Of a DNA stretch of 64,000 bases, positions 46,676 to 55,858 are shown piece by piece. Source of the stretch: Chelativorans sp. Marseille-P2723 (GTDB lineage: Bacteria; Pseudomonadota; Alphaproteobacteria; Rhizobiales; Rhizobiaceae); contig NZ_CADDWI010000012.1 of assembly GCF_902809845.1 (NCBI RefSeq), positions 188,802-252,801 of the forward strand, in the 5' to 3' direction. Every line of letters starts with the position of its first letter. Within the stretch, counting starts at the first letter, position 1. Under the pieces are notes generated by a model that saw nothing but the letters and a program-made list of their open reading frames with translations, did no database searches and was not told the DNA's origin. The position numbers and the translations under genes are program-made.

Positions 46676-47425
46676 CTAAAGTACGCCAGCTTCGTTCTTG
46701 AGCTTGTCGACGAGCTCGGCCACGGAACCGACCTTGATGCCTGCCTTGCGGCCGGCGGGCTCCTCGGTTTTCAGGACCTTAAGCCGTGTCTTCACCTCGA
46801 CGCCGTAATCGGCAGAGGTCTTCTCGTCGAGCGGCTTCTTCTTGGCCTTCATGATGTTGGGCAACGAGGCATAGCGGGGTTCGTTAAGCCTCAAGTCCGT
46901 CGTCACGATGGCCGGCAGCTTCAGTTCGACCACCTGCAGACCGCCGTCCACTTCGCGTGTCACCGACACAGTTCCATCGCCGATCACCACCTCGGAGGCG
47001 AAGGTGCCCTGCGCCCAGCCGAGAAGAGCGGCCAGCATCTGACCTGTCTGGTTCGAGTCGTCGTCAATAGCTTGCTTTCCGAGAATGACGAGGCCGGGCT
47101 TTTCTTCCTCGGCCACGCCCTTCAGGATCTTCGCGACATCGAGCGGCTCTACCGGCTCGTCCGATTTGACGAGGATAGCACGGTCAGCACCCATGGCGAG
47201 GGCTGTGCGCAGCGTCTCCTGCGCTTGTGCCGGGCCGATCGACACAACCACGATCTCCTCGACTTTGCCGGCCTCCTTAAGGCGAATCGCCTCTTCGACT
47301 GCAATTTCGTCGAACGGGTTCATCGCCATCTTAACATTTGCAAGTTCGACGCCAGAACCATCCGCCTTTACGCGCGGCTTGACATTCGCGTCGATCACAC
47401 GCTTCACAGGTACAATGACCTTCAT
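46676..47425 (-). CDS. etfB: electron transfer flavoprotein subunit beta
   Basis: 249 aa from ATG 47425, the standard start [16 protein letters not shown] with AAGGGG upstream. Partner of EtfA; binds AMP. Signature region: VNIxKAKKKP-type block seen as [14 protein letters not shown], and [21 protein letters not shown] for AMP binding. The strong etfBA coupling implies one mRNA. Confidence 0.97.
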   Translation of the reverse strand: MKVIVPVKRVIDANVKPRVKADGSGVELANVKMAMNPFDEIAVEEAIRLKEAGKVEEIVVVSIGPAQAQETLRTALAMGADRAILVKSDEPVEPLDVAKILKGVAEEEKPGLVILGKQAIDDDSNQTGQMLAALLGWAQGTFASEVVIGDGTVSVTREVDGGLQVVELKLPAIVTTDLRLNEPRYASLPNIMKAKKKPLDEKTSADYGVEVKTRLKVLKTEEPAGRKAGIKVGSVAELVDKLKNEAGVL

Positions 47426-47620
47426 GCGTAACACCCCTTCACTTCCGCTCCCCGGATAAGCGGGCAATCGCGCCGGCTGCCATTCTCGTCATGCGGCAGA
47501 AAATCAGACAGCGAGCCCGCCCGCGCTGCGAGCCGGCGGGACCGTAGTTAGGCTTGACCCGCGCGTCAATACGATCAGTACACATGGTACGATTTACGCA
47601 GCAGGGCGTTATGTCGCGGC

Positions 47621-48334
47621 CTAGTCTAGTCTTGCTGCCTTTGGCGTGACGAGGTTCCGGTCGAAGAGCGGCACGCCGGGCCTTCGCAGAAACACGACAA
47701 GGACCGCCCCCGCAACGATGCCGCCGATATGGGCCGCCCATGAAACCTGATCCTCAGGAAAGGCGAGGAACATAACGAATTGTGTGCTTATCCACAGCGC
47801 CAGCGCAATATATGCTGGCATGCGTAGCGGGATGCGGGCGAAGGCCAGAACCCAAAGCTTTACGCGGGGGTGCAGGATTAGATAGGCGCTGATAAGACCA
47901 GCGACCGCGCCGGAAGCTCCGATAAGGGGCGACTGCGAATCTGGCAGTGTAATACCATGAAAGGCAGCTCCCGCCGCCGCGCAGGCAAGGTAGAAAACAA
48001 GAAAACGGAAGTGGCCGACGGCGTCCTCGACATTATCGCCAAATACCCAAAGAAACAGCATGTTGCCGCCCAGGTGCAGAATGTCGCCGTGAATGAAGGC
48101 GTAGGTGAAGTAGGTCAGCGGCCATGGCACCAGTTCGAGCTCCGGCGGGAGCATGGCAAGCTCGTTGGCCACAGAGGGGATGTAGCCCAGGCTTATCGCG
48201 GCAAGCTGCGTGAACTGCATTCCGCCCATCGAGGTCGTAAGCCAGACACCGATGTTCAGGGCAATGATGGCGAGCGTCACATATTGCAGCCTGATATGGC
48301 GCAGGTGGTTGGCGTCGTGGATTGGTATGAACAC
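47621..48334 (-). CDS. rhomboid-family intramembrane serine protease
   Basis: 237 aa. Six membrane helices. The catalytic Ser is in LIGASGAVAGL and the catalytic His in AAHIGGIVAG, and HGDILHLGGNMLFLWVFGDNVED is the conserved TM2 histidine/asparagine region. The N-terminal IPIHDANHLRHIRLQYVT is typical of alphaproteobacterial rhomboids. It cleaves substrates inside the membrane; targets unknown. It lies between the etf genes and the adenosyltransferase on the same strand. Confidence 0.93.
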   Translation of the reverse strand: MFIPIHDANHLRHIRLQYVTLAIIALNIGVWLTTSMGGMQFTQLAAISLGYIPSVANELAMLPPELELVPWPLTYFTYAFIHGDILHLGGNMLFLWVFGDNVEDAVGHFRFLVFYLACAAAGAAFHGITLPDSQSPLIGASGAVAGLISAYLILHPRVKLWVLAFARIPLRMPAYIALALWISTQFVMFLAFPEDQVSWAAHIGGIVAGAVLVVFLRRPGVPLFDRNLVTPKAARLD

Positions 48335-48361
48335 TGAATTTTCTCAGCCAAAGCCCGCCCT

Positions 48362-48943
48362 TCAGCGGTATTGGCCCGGCACCCAGAGCACATCCCTAGC
48401 GCCATTGTCATTAAGGACTCTGGCTGCAACGAAGAGAAAATCGGAAAGCCGGTTGACATAGCGAACCACCTCGGCGCCGACGGTTTCCTCCGGCCTGCTG
48501 GCGAGTCCCACGATCAGCCGCTCCGCCCTTCGCGTCACCGTACGGGCAAGGTGAAGGGCGGCAGCGGCAGGAGACCCTCCGGGCAAGACAAAGGAGGTGA
48601 GCGGCGCCAGGTCGGCGTTGAGCATGTCGATTTCCTTTTCCAGCCGCTCCACCTGCGAAGCTATGATCCGCAGGGCACCCGCACCGCCTTTCCTGCTTTC
48701 TTCCAGAGTGGCAAGATCGGCGCCGAGATCGAACAGATCGTTCTGGATCCGTTTAAGCATGGCGTCGATTTCGGGATGCGCTTCTGCGGTATGCACGCGG
48801 GCCATCCCGATGCACGCGCTCGCCTCGTCTATGGTGCCATAGGCGGCAACGCGAAGATCGCTCTTCTTGCGACGCTCGCCGCCCGTAAGGCCCGTCGTGC
48901 CATCGTCGCCGGTCCGCGTGTAAATCTTGTTGATCTTGACCAT
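48362..48943 (-). CDS. cob(I)alamin adenosyltransferase, PduO type
   Basis: 193 aa. Transfers the adenosyl group from ATP to cob(I)alamin or cob(I)yrinate. N-terminal ATP-binding IYTRTGDDGTTGL and YGTIDEASA, a central NDLFDLGADLAT, and the C-terminal RRAERLIVG with VNRLSDFLFVAARV. PduO fold, not the CobA/BtuR type. Fits the cobS/cobT genes at the end of the window. Confidence 0.93.
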   Translation of the reverse strand: MVKINKIYTRTGDDGTTGLTGGERRKKSDLRVAAYGTIDEASACIGMARVHTAEAHPEIDAMLKRIQNDLFDLGADLATLEESRKGGAGALRIIASQVERLEKEIDMLNADLAPLTSFVLPGGSPAAAALHLARTVTRRAERLIVGLASRPEETVGAEVVRYVNRLSDFLFVAARVLNDNGARDVLWVPGQYR

Positions 48944-48965
48944 CGGCGCACCCTCCCCGGCGTCT

Positions 48966-49163
48966 TCAATTGCCTGACTGGCTATACCACATTGCCAGAA
49001 CGATCAGCACGATCGCGACGAATTGCAAGACCACTCGGGCTTGCATCAGCTTGTTCGAGGTATTGCCCGAGCCGCCGCGCAACATGTTGATAAGCCCCCG
49101 TATGAGAACGAAGACCACAGCGACCATGACAGCGACTGCGAAAAGATTGAAGACGGTCGACAT
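48966..49163 (-). CDS. twin-helix membrane protein with HIG1-like architecture
   Basis: 65 aa. Two membrane helices (about 3-24 and 44-60) joined by a loop with RGLINMLRGGSGNTSNKLMQARVVLQ, which matches the HIG1 pattern of a Gly-Asn loop followed by MQARVxLQ. HIG1 proteins associate with respiratory complexes III and IV. It starts the adenosyltransferase transcript, 22 bases upstream. Confidence 0.85.
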   Translation of the reverse strand: MSTVFNLFAVAVMVAVVFVLIRGLINMLRGGSGNTSNKLMQARVVLQFVAIVLIVLAMWYSQSGN

Positions 49164-49437
49164 GGGCTCTGCTTTCGCTGAAAGGTTTGATGTGTAAGGA
49201 AGGCGAATTACTGCCAGACCGGGGAGGTTCCTGTTAGCAGCGCTGTTCTAGGCATTCCCTCCCCCACCGGCAAGCCGCCAGATAGCTCAGATGATCGAAA
49301 CGGTGAAGTGACGTGGTGGAGAAAAAGTCGGCATATAACGGCAAATCAATGTTTCAGCGCCACGACTTCCCCCGCGACTTGCCTATAGGCGCAAGGGGTT
49401 CACATTCTCTGCACCCAGAAAGCGGAAAGGAACCATA

Positions 49438-50289
49438 GTGCGAAAATGGGTGGTGCTGAGGCGGATCGCCGCGGATGCGTTCGGCCACTTCAATGCCGAT
49501 GATGGCTGGGCCATGGCGAGCCATGTGGCTGTTAGCGCCATCATGGCGCTCTTCCCCTTCCTCATTTTCGCCACGGCTCTGGCAAGTTTTCTCGGTGCCG
49601 ACGCCTTCGCCGATACGGCTGTCCACATCGTCTTCGACACCTGGCCCAAGGAGATTGCCGAGCCCATCGCCGCCGAAGTGGTGAACGTGCTGAGCGTGAG
49701 GCGGGGTGGAGTTCTCACCTTTGGGGTATTGGTTGCCGCCTTCTTCGCCTCGAACGGAGTTGAAGCGGTGCGCGCATCGCTCAACCGGGCCTATCGGGTG
49801 GAGGAGAACCGGCCTTTCGTCTTCCTGCGGCTTCAGAGCCTGGCTTTCGTGCTGATCGCGACGTTCGGCTTCCTGGCCATCAGCCTGCTTCTGGTGATAG
49901 CCCCGGTCGTGGCTGGAATCGCAGTTTCACGCCTTGATTGGCTCGAACCATATATGGGCACCATCAATCTGTGGCGATATGTGATCGCTTTCGTGGTTCT
50001 GGTGCTTTCGCTTGTCGTCGTTCACATTTGGCTGCCGGCGGGGCGCCGGACATTGAGGGACATTCTGCCGGGGATCGTCTTCACCTTGCTCGGCTGGTTC
50101 GCAGGTTCCAGCGTCTTTGCCGCCTATCTTTCCCGTTTCAGCAGCTATGCCAACACTTATGCGGGGCTCGCCTCGATCATGATCGCCGTGATGTTTCTCT
50201 ACATCATCTCTGCCATCTTCATCCTGGGCGGCGAAATCAATGCGGCGATCATGCGCTACCGTAAAGCCAGGCGCGGCATCCGCACCTGA
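49438..50289 (+). CDS. YihY/BrkB-family inner-membrane protein
   Basis: 283 aa from GTG 49438, with AAAGGA five bases upstream. Six or so membrane helices. DDGWAMASHVAVSAIMALFP is the conserved N-terminal block. The family was once called ribonuclease BN, wrongly. The end AIFILGGEINAAIMRYR is the family's C-terminal motif. Function uncertain. Confidence 0.9.
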   Translation: MRKWVVLRRIAADAFGHFNADDGWAMASHVAVSAIMALFPFLIFATALASFLGADAFADTAVHIVFDTWPKEIAEPIAAEVVNVLSVRRGGVLTFGVLVAAFFASNGVEAVRASLNRAYRVEENRPFVFLRLQSLAFVLIATFGFLAISLLLVIAPVVAGIAVSRLDWLEPYMGTINLWRYVIAFVVLVLSLVVVHIWLPAGRRTLRDILPGIVFTLLGWFAGSSVFAAYLSRFSSYANTYAGLASIMIAVMFLYIISAIFILGGEINAAIMRYRKARRGIRT

Positions 50290-50620
50290 ACACACTTCGC
50301 CAGGAGTCAAAACGCTGTTTTGCTAGCGAATTTCCATCCGTGTCGTTTTCTGGTCGCTTCTCCTTCGCGCTGAACACCATCCTCAAGGGATCTGGTTTCT
50401 GGGCCGGCGAGAAACGGCGCAGGCGTAACATGCGGGTTCTTCCATCTACGCAGGCAACCGTTAGCAGCCATCTACGAGGGCAATCTTTACGGTGCGCGCT
50501 TCGGCCTCGAGGGCGTTCTCGTGGAAATTGCCGGCGGCTTCATCCTGCTCTGGTTGTCCTTTGAAAGAGCACTTAATTGGATGGTCTGGTGAGTGAAGGA
50601 AGGTAAACACCTTTCTCTAT
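50290..50620 (+). pseudogene. 330-bp gap with a possible membrane-protein remnant
   Basis: In one frame, 50437-50592, the DNA reads FFHLRRQPLAAIYEGN, then LYGARFGLEGVLVEIAGGF and LWLSFERALNWMVW before a stop, which looks like the C-terminal part of a membrane protein with an amphipathic helix. There is no start, and a stop closes the frame upstream. I do not recognise the family. It may be a decayed gene. Confidence 0.3.
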
Positions 50621-51505
50621 TCAGGGGATTCCCAGCCCCACCATCCGGGCTATGTCGCGCGGCTCGGCCCCTGCCGCCCGCAAGGCGGCAATGCTCGTGT
50701 CGCCCTGACTTTTCGACAATTTCCGTCCACTCGCATCAAGGATGAGCGCGTGGTGGTGGTATCGCGGCACCGGCAGCCCCAGAAGCTCCTGCAACAGGCG
50801 ATGAACGGCGGTGACCTGGAACAGGTCGCGCCCGCGGACCACATGGGTAATGCCTTGCAGCGCATCGTCCACCACCACGGCCAGATGGTAGCTTGCGGGC
50901 AGATCCCTGCGCGCGATTACCACGTCGCCCCAAAGTTCCGGCTGCGCGATGACGAGCCCGGTCTCGCCCTTCGAACCGCTCCCGCTTTCCTCCCATGCCA
51001 GATTTCGGCCGGCATGGGAGCAGGCGGCTGCCATGTCGATGCGCCAGGCAAATGGCTCCCCCTCCGCCATCCGACGACGGCGCTCCGCCGTTGAGCGCTG
51101 CCGGTCCACCGGCGGGAACAGAGGCGCATCCTCGGGGTCACGTGGCCATGGCACCCCTTTGGCCTCGCAATCAGAAATATACGCGCGCACCTCGCCCCTG
51201 GTCATGAAGGAGGGATAGACGATCTCGGCATCGATCAGATTCTGGAGCGCCTCGGCATAGTCATCGAAATGTTCCGACTGGCGGCGCACCGGCTCTTCCC
51301 ACTCGATGCCAAGCCAGGAAAGGTCGCGGTAAATGCCCTCCTCCAAATAACGAGAGCAGCGAGCAATATCGATGTCCTCGATGCGTAGCAGGAAACGCCC
51401 TTCCTCGGCTTGGGCCATTGAGAAATTGAGTAATGCCGAATAGGCGTGCCCCAAATGAAGGGGACCGTTTGAGCTTGGTGCGAAGCGCAGGACAGGTACC
51501 GTCAT
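50621..51505 (-). CDS. gluQRS: glutamyl-Q tRNA(Asp) synthetase
   Basis: 294 aa. A truncated GluRS that loads glutamate on queuosine at position 34 of tRNA-Asp. RFAPSSNGPLHLGH holds the HIGH motif and KLSKSQGD the KMSKS motif. The anticodon-binding domain of GluRS is absent, as expected. GITHVVRGRDL and RIEDID fit the catalytic fold. Transcribed away from the glycosylase. Confidence 0.95.
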   Translation of the reverse strand: MTVPVLRFAPSSNGPLHLGHAYSALLNFSMAQAEEGRFLLRIEDIDIARCSRYLEEGIYRDLSWLGIEWEEPVRRQSEHFDDYAEALQNLIDAEIVYPSFMTRGEVRAYISDCEAKGVPWPRDPEDAPLFPPVDRQRSTAERRRRMAEGEPFAWRIDMAAACSHAGRNLAWEESGSGSKGETGLVIAQPELWGDVVIARRDLPASYHLAVVVDDALQGITHVVRGRDLFQVTAVHRLLQELLGLPVPRYHHHALILDASGRKLSKSQGDTSIAALRAAGAEPRDIARMVGLGIP

Positions 51506-51738
51506 GCGTACCCGCTTGCTGCCCTCATCTGTGCACTACCAATTCGGCGTACGATGGGGATCATGTCTCGCTGTTCGAGCATCGGATATACTGAAACCCG
51601 GAATCTGCTTTTTTGTCCAGTACCTGCAACGAGGCGTGCTCCATTCGGAAGCACAAGGGACGTTGAAAGCTGGATCATCAGAGACGCCTTCTTAATAGGG
51701 TTCTTGGTTTCCCGCCGGATGCTGTGTAGGTTTCCCCG

Positions 51739-52404
51739 ATGGATCCCCAATGGAAAGCGCCCGACCGGATCGAAACGCCAGAGGATATATTGCGCGGGCT
51801 CGAAGCCCTCCTTGCACTGGATGGGCGGCTAAGACCCGTACGCGACATTGCTGGACCGATCCCGTTACGGCGCAACGCGCCCGGCTTCGCCAGTCTTGCC
51901 TCGATCATCGCCTCCCAGCAGATCTCGCGGGCCAGCGCGGTTGCCATCTTTGGCCGGCTCAGCCAGCTCGTCGATCCGCTGACGCCGGAGGGACTTTTAT
52001 CAGGAGGCGAGGCGGTTATGATACGCGCCGGCCTTTCGCGCGCGAAACGGACCACCCTTATATCGCTTGCCACCGTCCTTGCTGACGGGACGCTCGACCT
52101 TGATGAACTGTCCCTGAAACCGGCCGATGATGCGCTTGCCGCACTGACCGCCCTGCCCGGTATCGGTCCCTGGACGGCTCAGGTCTATCTTCTGGTATCC
52201 GCTGGCCATGCCGACATTTTTCCTGCGGGCGATGTCGCACTGCAGGCGGCGGTGGCCCATGCTTTCGGACTCCCATCGCGTCCGGCGATGAAGAGTTTGG
52301 CCCTCATGGCCGAATCATGGGCTCCCTGGCGTTCCGTTGCCGCGCGGCTATTCTGGGCGTATTATCGACAGATCAGGGGCGCAGAAGCAGCGCCTGCGGC
52401 ATAA
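51739..52404 (+). CDS. AlkA-type DNA-3-methyladenine glycosylase
   Basis: 221 aa. HhH-GPD fold: FASLASIIASQQISRASA at the start, and the helix-hairpin-helix LPGIGPWTAQVYLL. The catalytic Asp is in the family pattern DIFPAGDVALQAAV, and AESWAPWRSVAARLFWAYY closes the domain. Removes alkylated purines. Lacks the N-terminal extra domain of E. coli AlkA. HNH gene follows. Confidence 0.9.
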   Translation: MDPQWKAPDRIETPEDILRGLEALLALDGRLRPVRDIAGPIPLRRNAPGFASLASIIASQQISRASAVAIFGRLSQLVDPLTPEGLLSGGEAVMIRAGLSRAKRTTLISLATVLADGTLDLDELSLKPADDALAALTALPGIGPWTAQVYLLVSAGHADIFPAGDVALQAAVAHAFGLPSRPAMKSLALMAESWAPWRSVAARLFWAYYRQIRGAEAAPAA

Positions 52405-52530
52405 ATCCTGCAGTATCGCTGAGCTCTTTTACGCTCTGGCTGTAGAAAAAGGATAGCTGCTTCACATTTTTGTCGTCACCTGCTTACAGTATTCGCACTG
52501 ATCGATCTGTCGACTAGGAGCTTCAAAGAC

Positions 52531-53088
52531 GTGACGATCGCTGTTTCACCGGACGGCCTGCCCGCTCTGGTGCTGAATGCAGATTATAGGCCGCTCAGTT
52601 ACTATCCCCTGTCGCTTTGGTCGTGGCAGGACGCCATAAAGGCCGTGTTTCTCGAACGGGTGAATATTGTCGCCGAGTATGAAGAGACTGTCTCCTCGCC
52701 CTCCTTCACCATGCGGGTGCCAAGCGTCATCAGTCTGAAGACCTATGTGAAACCATCGCGCTATCCTGCCTTCACCCGTTTCAACGTCTTTCTGCGGGAC
52801 CGCTTTCATTGCCAATATTGCGGGTCAAGGGAGGAATTGACCTTCGACCATGTCGTGCCGCGCCGGCATGGTGGCGTGACATCATGGGAAAACGTCGTAG
52901 CAGCCTGCTCGCCCTGCAATCTTAAAAAGGGCGGTTTGATGCCCGCGCAGGCGAAGATGTGGCCACAGCAGAAGCCGTACCGCCCCACCGTGCACGACCT
53001 TCATAACAATGGGCGGCTTTTCCCGCCCAATTATCTGCATGAAAGCTGGATGGACTTTCTATACTGGGACGTCGAACTGGAGCCCTGA
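52531..53088 (+). CDS. HNH endonuclease-family protein
   Basis: 185 aa from GTG 52531, ten bases after AGGAG. N-terminal block LVLNADYRPLSYYPLSLW with SW-x-DAIK, a form widespread in alphaproteobacteria. The HNH motif is HCQYCGSREELTFDHVVPRR, then HGGVTSWENVVAACSPCN, with CxxC pairs for zinc. The role is probably nucleic acid cleavage or repair; physiological target unknown. An IS630 element begins 22 bases after the stop. Confidence 0.9.
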   Translation: MTIAVSPDGLPALVLNADYRPLSYYPLSLWSWQDAIKAVFLERVNIVAEYEETVSSPSFTMRVPSVISLKTYVKPSRYPAFTRFNVFLRDRFHCQYCGSREELTFDHVVPRRHGGVTSWENVVAACSPCNLKKGGLMPAQAKMWPQQKPYRPTVHDLHNNGRLFPPNYLHESWMDFLYWDVELEP

Positions 53089-53116
53089 GCCCACTTACAC
53101 GACGCCCTAGAGTCTT

Positions 53117-53770
53117 TCATGTTTTGACGGAAGCGTATCCGGCGTTTGCGAGGTAGTTTGCGCATTCGCCGGGTTCGATGGTTGAGACGAGGTGCCCGAT
53201 GTGACGCCATGTGTCCTCGACGGTTCGTTTCTGGGCATGGCGCATCCAGTGCTTGATCTTGGCAAAGGCCTGTTCGATCGGGTTGAGGTCTGGTGAATAG
53301 GGCGGCAGGAACCAGAGCCTGGCGCCGGCCGCCCGGATTGAAGCTCGGACGGTGGCCGACTTGTGGGAACCCAAATTGTCCATAACGACGATGTCGCCGG
53401 GTTTGAGGACCGGCACGAGCTGCTGCTCAACATAGGCCCGGAAGCACTGTCCGTTGATTGGTCCGTCAAAGACGCAAGGTGCTGTCAGCCCATCGCAGCG
53501 CAGCGCGCCCACGAAGGTCAGCGTGCGCCAGTGACCGTGCGGGGCAAAGCCGCGCAGGCGCTTGCCGCGTGGTCCCCAGCCGCGCAGGGGCGCCATGTTG
53601 GTCTTGATCCAGGTTTCGTCGATAAAAACCAGCCGGTGCGGGTCAAGGCTCGCCTGAAAGGAACGCCAGCGCTGACGCCTGCGCGCTATGTCGGCCCGCG
53701 CCTGCTCAAGGGCGAACAGTGTTTTTTTTGAACCGAAGCCCCTCGCGCTGCAGAAACTGCCACACGGCAT
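53117..53770 (-). CDS. IS630 transposase, DDE catalytic frame (orfB)
   Basis: The +1 frame relative to orfA; it joins orfA at the A8 run, giving [19 protein letters not shown]. The catalytic residues are FIDETW (Asp), [10 protein letters not shown] (Asp) and [12 protein letters not shown] (Glu), a complete DDE triad. Loss of one A by polymerase slippage, or +1 frameshifting, would make a full transposase of about 317 aa. The frame has its own ATG at 53770 but no SD, so separate translation is less likely. A recent inactivating indel remains possible. Confidence 0.88.
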   Translation of the reverse strand: MPCGSFCSARGFGSKKTLFALEQARADIARRRQRWRSFQASLDPHRLVFIDETWIKTNMAPLRGWGPRGKRLRGFAPHGHWRTLTFVGALRCDGLTAPCVFDGPINGQCFRAYVEQQLVPVLKPGDIVVMDNLGSHKSATVRASIRAAGARLWFLPPYSPDLNPIEQAFAKIKHWMRHAQKRTVEDTWRHIGHLVSTIEPGECANYLANAGYASVKT

Positions 53771-54065
53771 TGTGCGACACCTTCACCCCGCGCGCAGCCA
53801 GTTCATCCTTGAGCCGGTGCAGCGACAAATGCGGCACCTGATTGATGCGCTCGACGATGAACGCCCGGTGCGGCTCGAGCACCCGCTTTCGGTGGCCGCC
53901 CATCTTGCCCGGCGCGACCGAGCCCGTCGCACGATAACGTTGATGCCACTTCACCACCGAAGAAACCGAGACACCGAACCGGGCGGCCGTCGACCGGCAA
54001 CTCTCCCCGGCCTCGATCGCTCCAATCACGCGCTTGCGAAGATCATTGGAAAGAGGTGCTGTCAT
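53706..54065 (-). CDS. IS630 transposase, N-terminal frame (orfA)
   Basis: 119 aa from ATG 54065, which follows GGAGAGGAGG by ten bases. [23 protein letters not shown] then [21 protein letters not shown] second HTH-like part ends [19 protein letters not shown]. The frame stops just after eight A residues (T8 at 53722-53729 on the plus strand), where RFKKN becomes RFKKT in the next frame. Confidence 0.88.
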   Translation of the reverse strand: MTAPLSNDLRKRVIGAIEAGESCRSTAARFGVSVSSVVKWHQRYRATGSVAPGKMGGHRKRVLEPHRAFIVERINQVPHLSLHRLKDELAARGVKVSHNAVWQFLQREGLRFKKNTVRP

Positions 54066-54163
54066 AAGATGCTGGCCTCCTCTCCAGCCAACATCTTGAA
54101 TCACAAAAAGGACCCGATGGGAACCCCAACCGATTCAGACAAAGAATGAACCGCTCTAGATTG

Positions 54164-55651
54164 TTACCTGTCGGTAATGATCTTGACCTTATCGCCCGCG
54201 GAAAGCGTGGAGCCGGGTCCGAGTGAATTGATGAGACGGAAAAGCTCCAGCTTGCGCTCGACGCCGATCATCTGGTTTGCAAAGGTTGCAACTGTCTCAC
54301 CCGGGCGCACGGTAACCACGCGGATTCTTAGCGGCCGCAGGGAAGCGGCCTCCTGGCGGTCGAGCACGCGGAAGCTGTTCGAGATGGAGCGGGCAATCTC
54401 GTCCAGACGCGTGCTCTCGCGGGGCGCGCCGGTAAGCAGCCGGTATACCCGATCAGCAACCCGGATCACGGTGACATCGAACTCCCAGTCTTCAGTATAG
54501 GCACGCGCTTTAGCGGCATCACGCCCGTTGATGGTGGTTGCTCGAATCGAACCGCTGTCGATCCCGCCTATCCAACCGCTGCGTAGATAGGTGGTAAGCG
54601 GGACCGAATGGGGGACCGTCGCGCCGTCGAAGCGGAAGGCAAGCTGGTCCGGTCCCTCGGCCACCACCTCGCCAGCCGAGTTGTCGATGACGAATTCTGG
54701 CGGAACGGTGAAGGCGATACCCAACGTCGGGTGCAGAAAATCGCGCCCACGGACATAGCCCTGGCTTGGCTTGTCACCATAGATCAGCCCGTCTACGCCT
54801 TCCAGGAAGACATCACGGTCGCGCGTGCCGAACCCGGGAGGGCCGAACTGGCGGGCGTGGCGCTGGGCCAGTTCTATGCGGCGCGGCGCATTCGGATGAC
54901 TTGCAAGAAAATCAAGCGTAGGATCGCTGTCGCCACTGACGCGGTGAAAGCTTTGATAGGCATCCATCGATCGCAGGAAGCGCGATGCGGCGTACGGATC
55001 GTAGTCCACGCTGCCGATGGTGCGGATCCCGATCGCATCCGCTTCCAGTTCCTGGTTGCGGGAAAATTGCGCAAGCTGCAACCTGCCGCGCACAACCGCA
55101 GCACGCGCGGCGCTGTCGCCGCTTACCACCTCGTCAACAACACGCGACGCCAGCGTCGCCTCTGCCTCGCGCTTTTGCCGCTCCAGCCCATGATTTGCCG
55201 TCACATGTGCCATCTCGTGCGCGAGAACTGCTGCAATCTCGGCGGAATCATTGGCAAGAGCAAGAATACCCCGTGTGATATAGAGATATCCTCCCGGCAG
55301 CGCGAAAGCGTTGATTGCAGGCGTGTCCAGAATGGTGATGCGATAGGTCTGGGAAGGGGTATCAGGCGCCTGCGAAAGCTTGCCCACTATCCGCGCCAGC
55401 ATACGCTCGACCTTAGGATCCGAGTACTCACCCCCATAGGTCTGCAAGATTTTCGGATGCTGGCGCCGCGCCAGATTCGCCATCGAATCAGTGCGCATCA
55501 CCGTGTCCACAATTACAGGGTTGGCCGAGGGCCTCAAGCCGGTGTCGTTGACTTCCAGCGTGTTGCAACCAGCCAGGACAAGGCACAACAGGCCAGGCAA
55601 TACGGCCTTGAAGGATAAGGCATTGTCCTTGCAGGTTTTGGACTCAGTCAT
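54164..55651 (-). CDS. M48-family zinc metalloprotease lipoprotein with LysM-like tail
   Basis: 495 aa from ATG 55651 (a GTG nine codons earlier is less suitable). Signal peptide with lipobox LAGC (Cys29). The peptidase domain has HEMAH (145-149) and the third ligand in ELEADAIG. DTPAINAFALPGGYLYITRG is the typical M48 entrance. The C-terminal 60 residues (VRPGETVATFANQMIGVERK) resemble a LysM repeat. A BepA/YfgC-like role in outer-membrane protein quality control is inferred. The IS630 element lies directly behind its stop. Confidence 0.9.
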   Translation of the reverse strand: MTESKTCKDNALSFKAVLPGLLCLVLAGCNTLEVNDTGLRPSANPVIVDTVMRTDSMANLARRQHPKILQTYGGEYSDPKVERMLARIVGKLSQAPDTPSQTYRITILDTPAINAFALPGGYLYITRGILALANDSAEIAAVLAHEMAHVTANHGLERQKREAEATLASRVVDEVVSGDSAARAAVVRGRLQLAQFSRNQELEADAIGIRTIGSVDYDPYAASRFLRSMDAYQSFHRVSGDSDPTLDFLASHPNAPRRIELAQRHARQFGPPGFGTRDRDVFLEGVDGLIYGDKPSQGYVRGRDFLHPTLGIAFTVPPEFVIDNSAGEVVAEGPDQLAFRFDGATVPHSVPLTTYLRSGWIGGIDSGSIRATTINGRDAAKARAYTEDWEFDVTVIRVADRVYRLLTGAPRESTRLDEIARSISNSFRVLDRQEAASLRPLRIRVVTVRPGETVATFANQMIGVERKLELFRLINSLGPGSTLSAGDKVKIITDR

Positions 55652-55858
55652 TTGCTCGTGTCCAGGCAGGAAGTACACCTTTCTTTGCAGGCGGCTGGAA
55701 ACTCCTTCCTGCCGGACCTAGCCATAGTCTGCGTTACAAGACAAGAATGTGCCCGCCCAACCTTCCGCCGCAAGATTGCAAATACGGTAAGTGCCGCAAA
55801 ATAGATACAGAATCATACCGGCAATTGTGGCGGAACGTGGCCGAACGGGTGCTAGCGG

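Larger units (their letters stand above)
53110..54156. mobile_element. complete IS630-group insertion sequence (about 1047 bp)
   Basis: Left end GAGTCTTTCATGTTTTGAC and right end (inverted) GAGCGGTTCATTCTTTGTC match at 13 of 19 positions. TA lies on both sides (53108-53109 and 54157-54158), the target duplication of IS630. It contains one transposase gene in two overlapping frames. The element sits 22 bases after the HNH stop and ends about six bases from the stop of the M48 gene, breaking neither. Confidence 0.9.

Noticed and set aside
54608-55618. 336-codon ORF opposite the M48 peptidase gene
   Set aside because: The minus strand encodes a complete lipoprotein peptidase with HEMAH; the plus-strand frame is a shadow of it.
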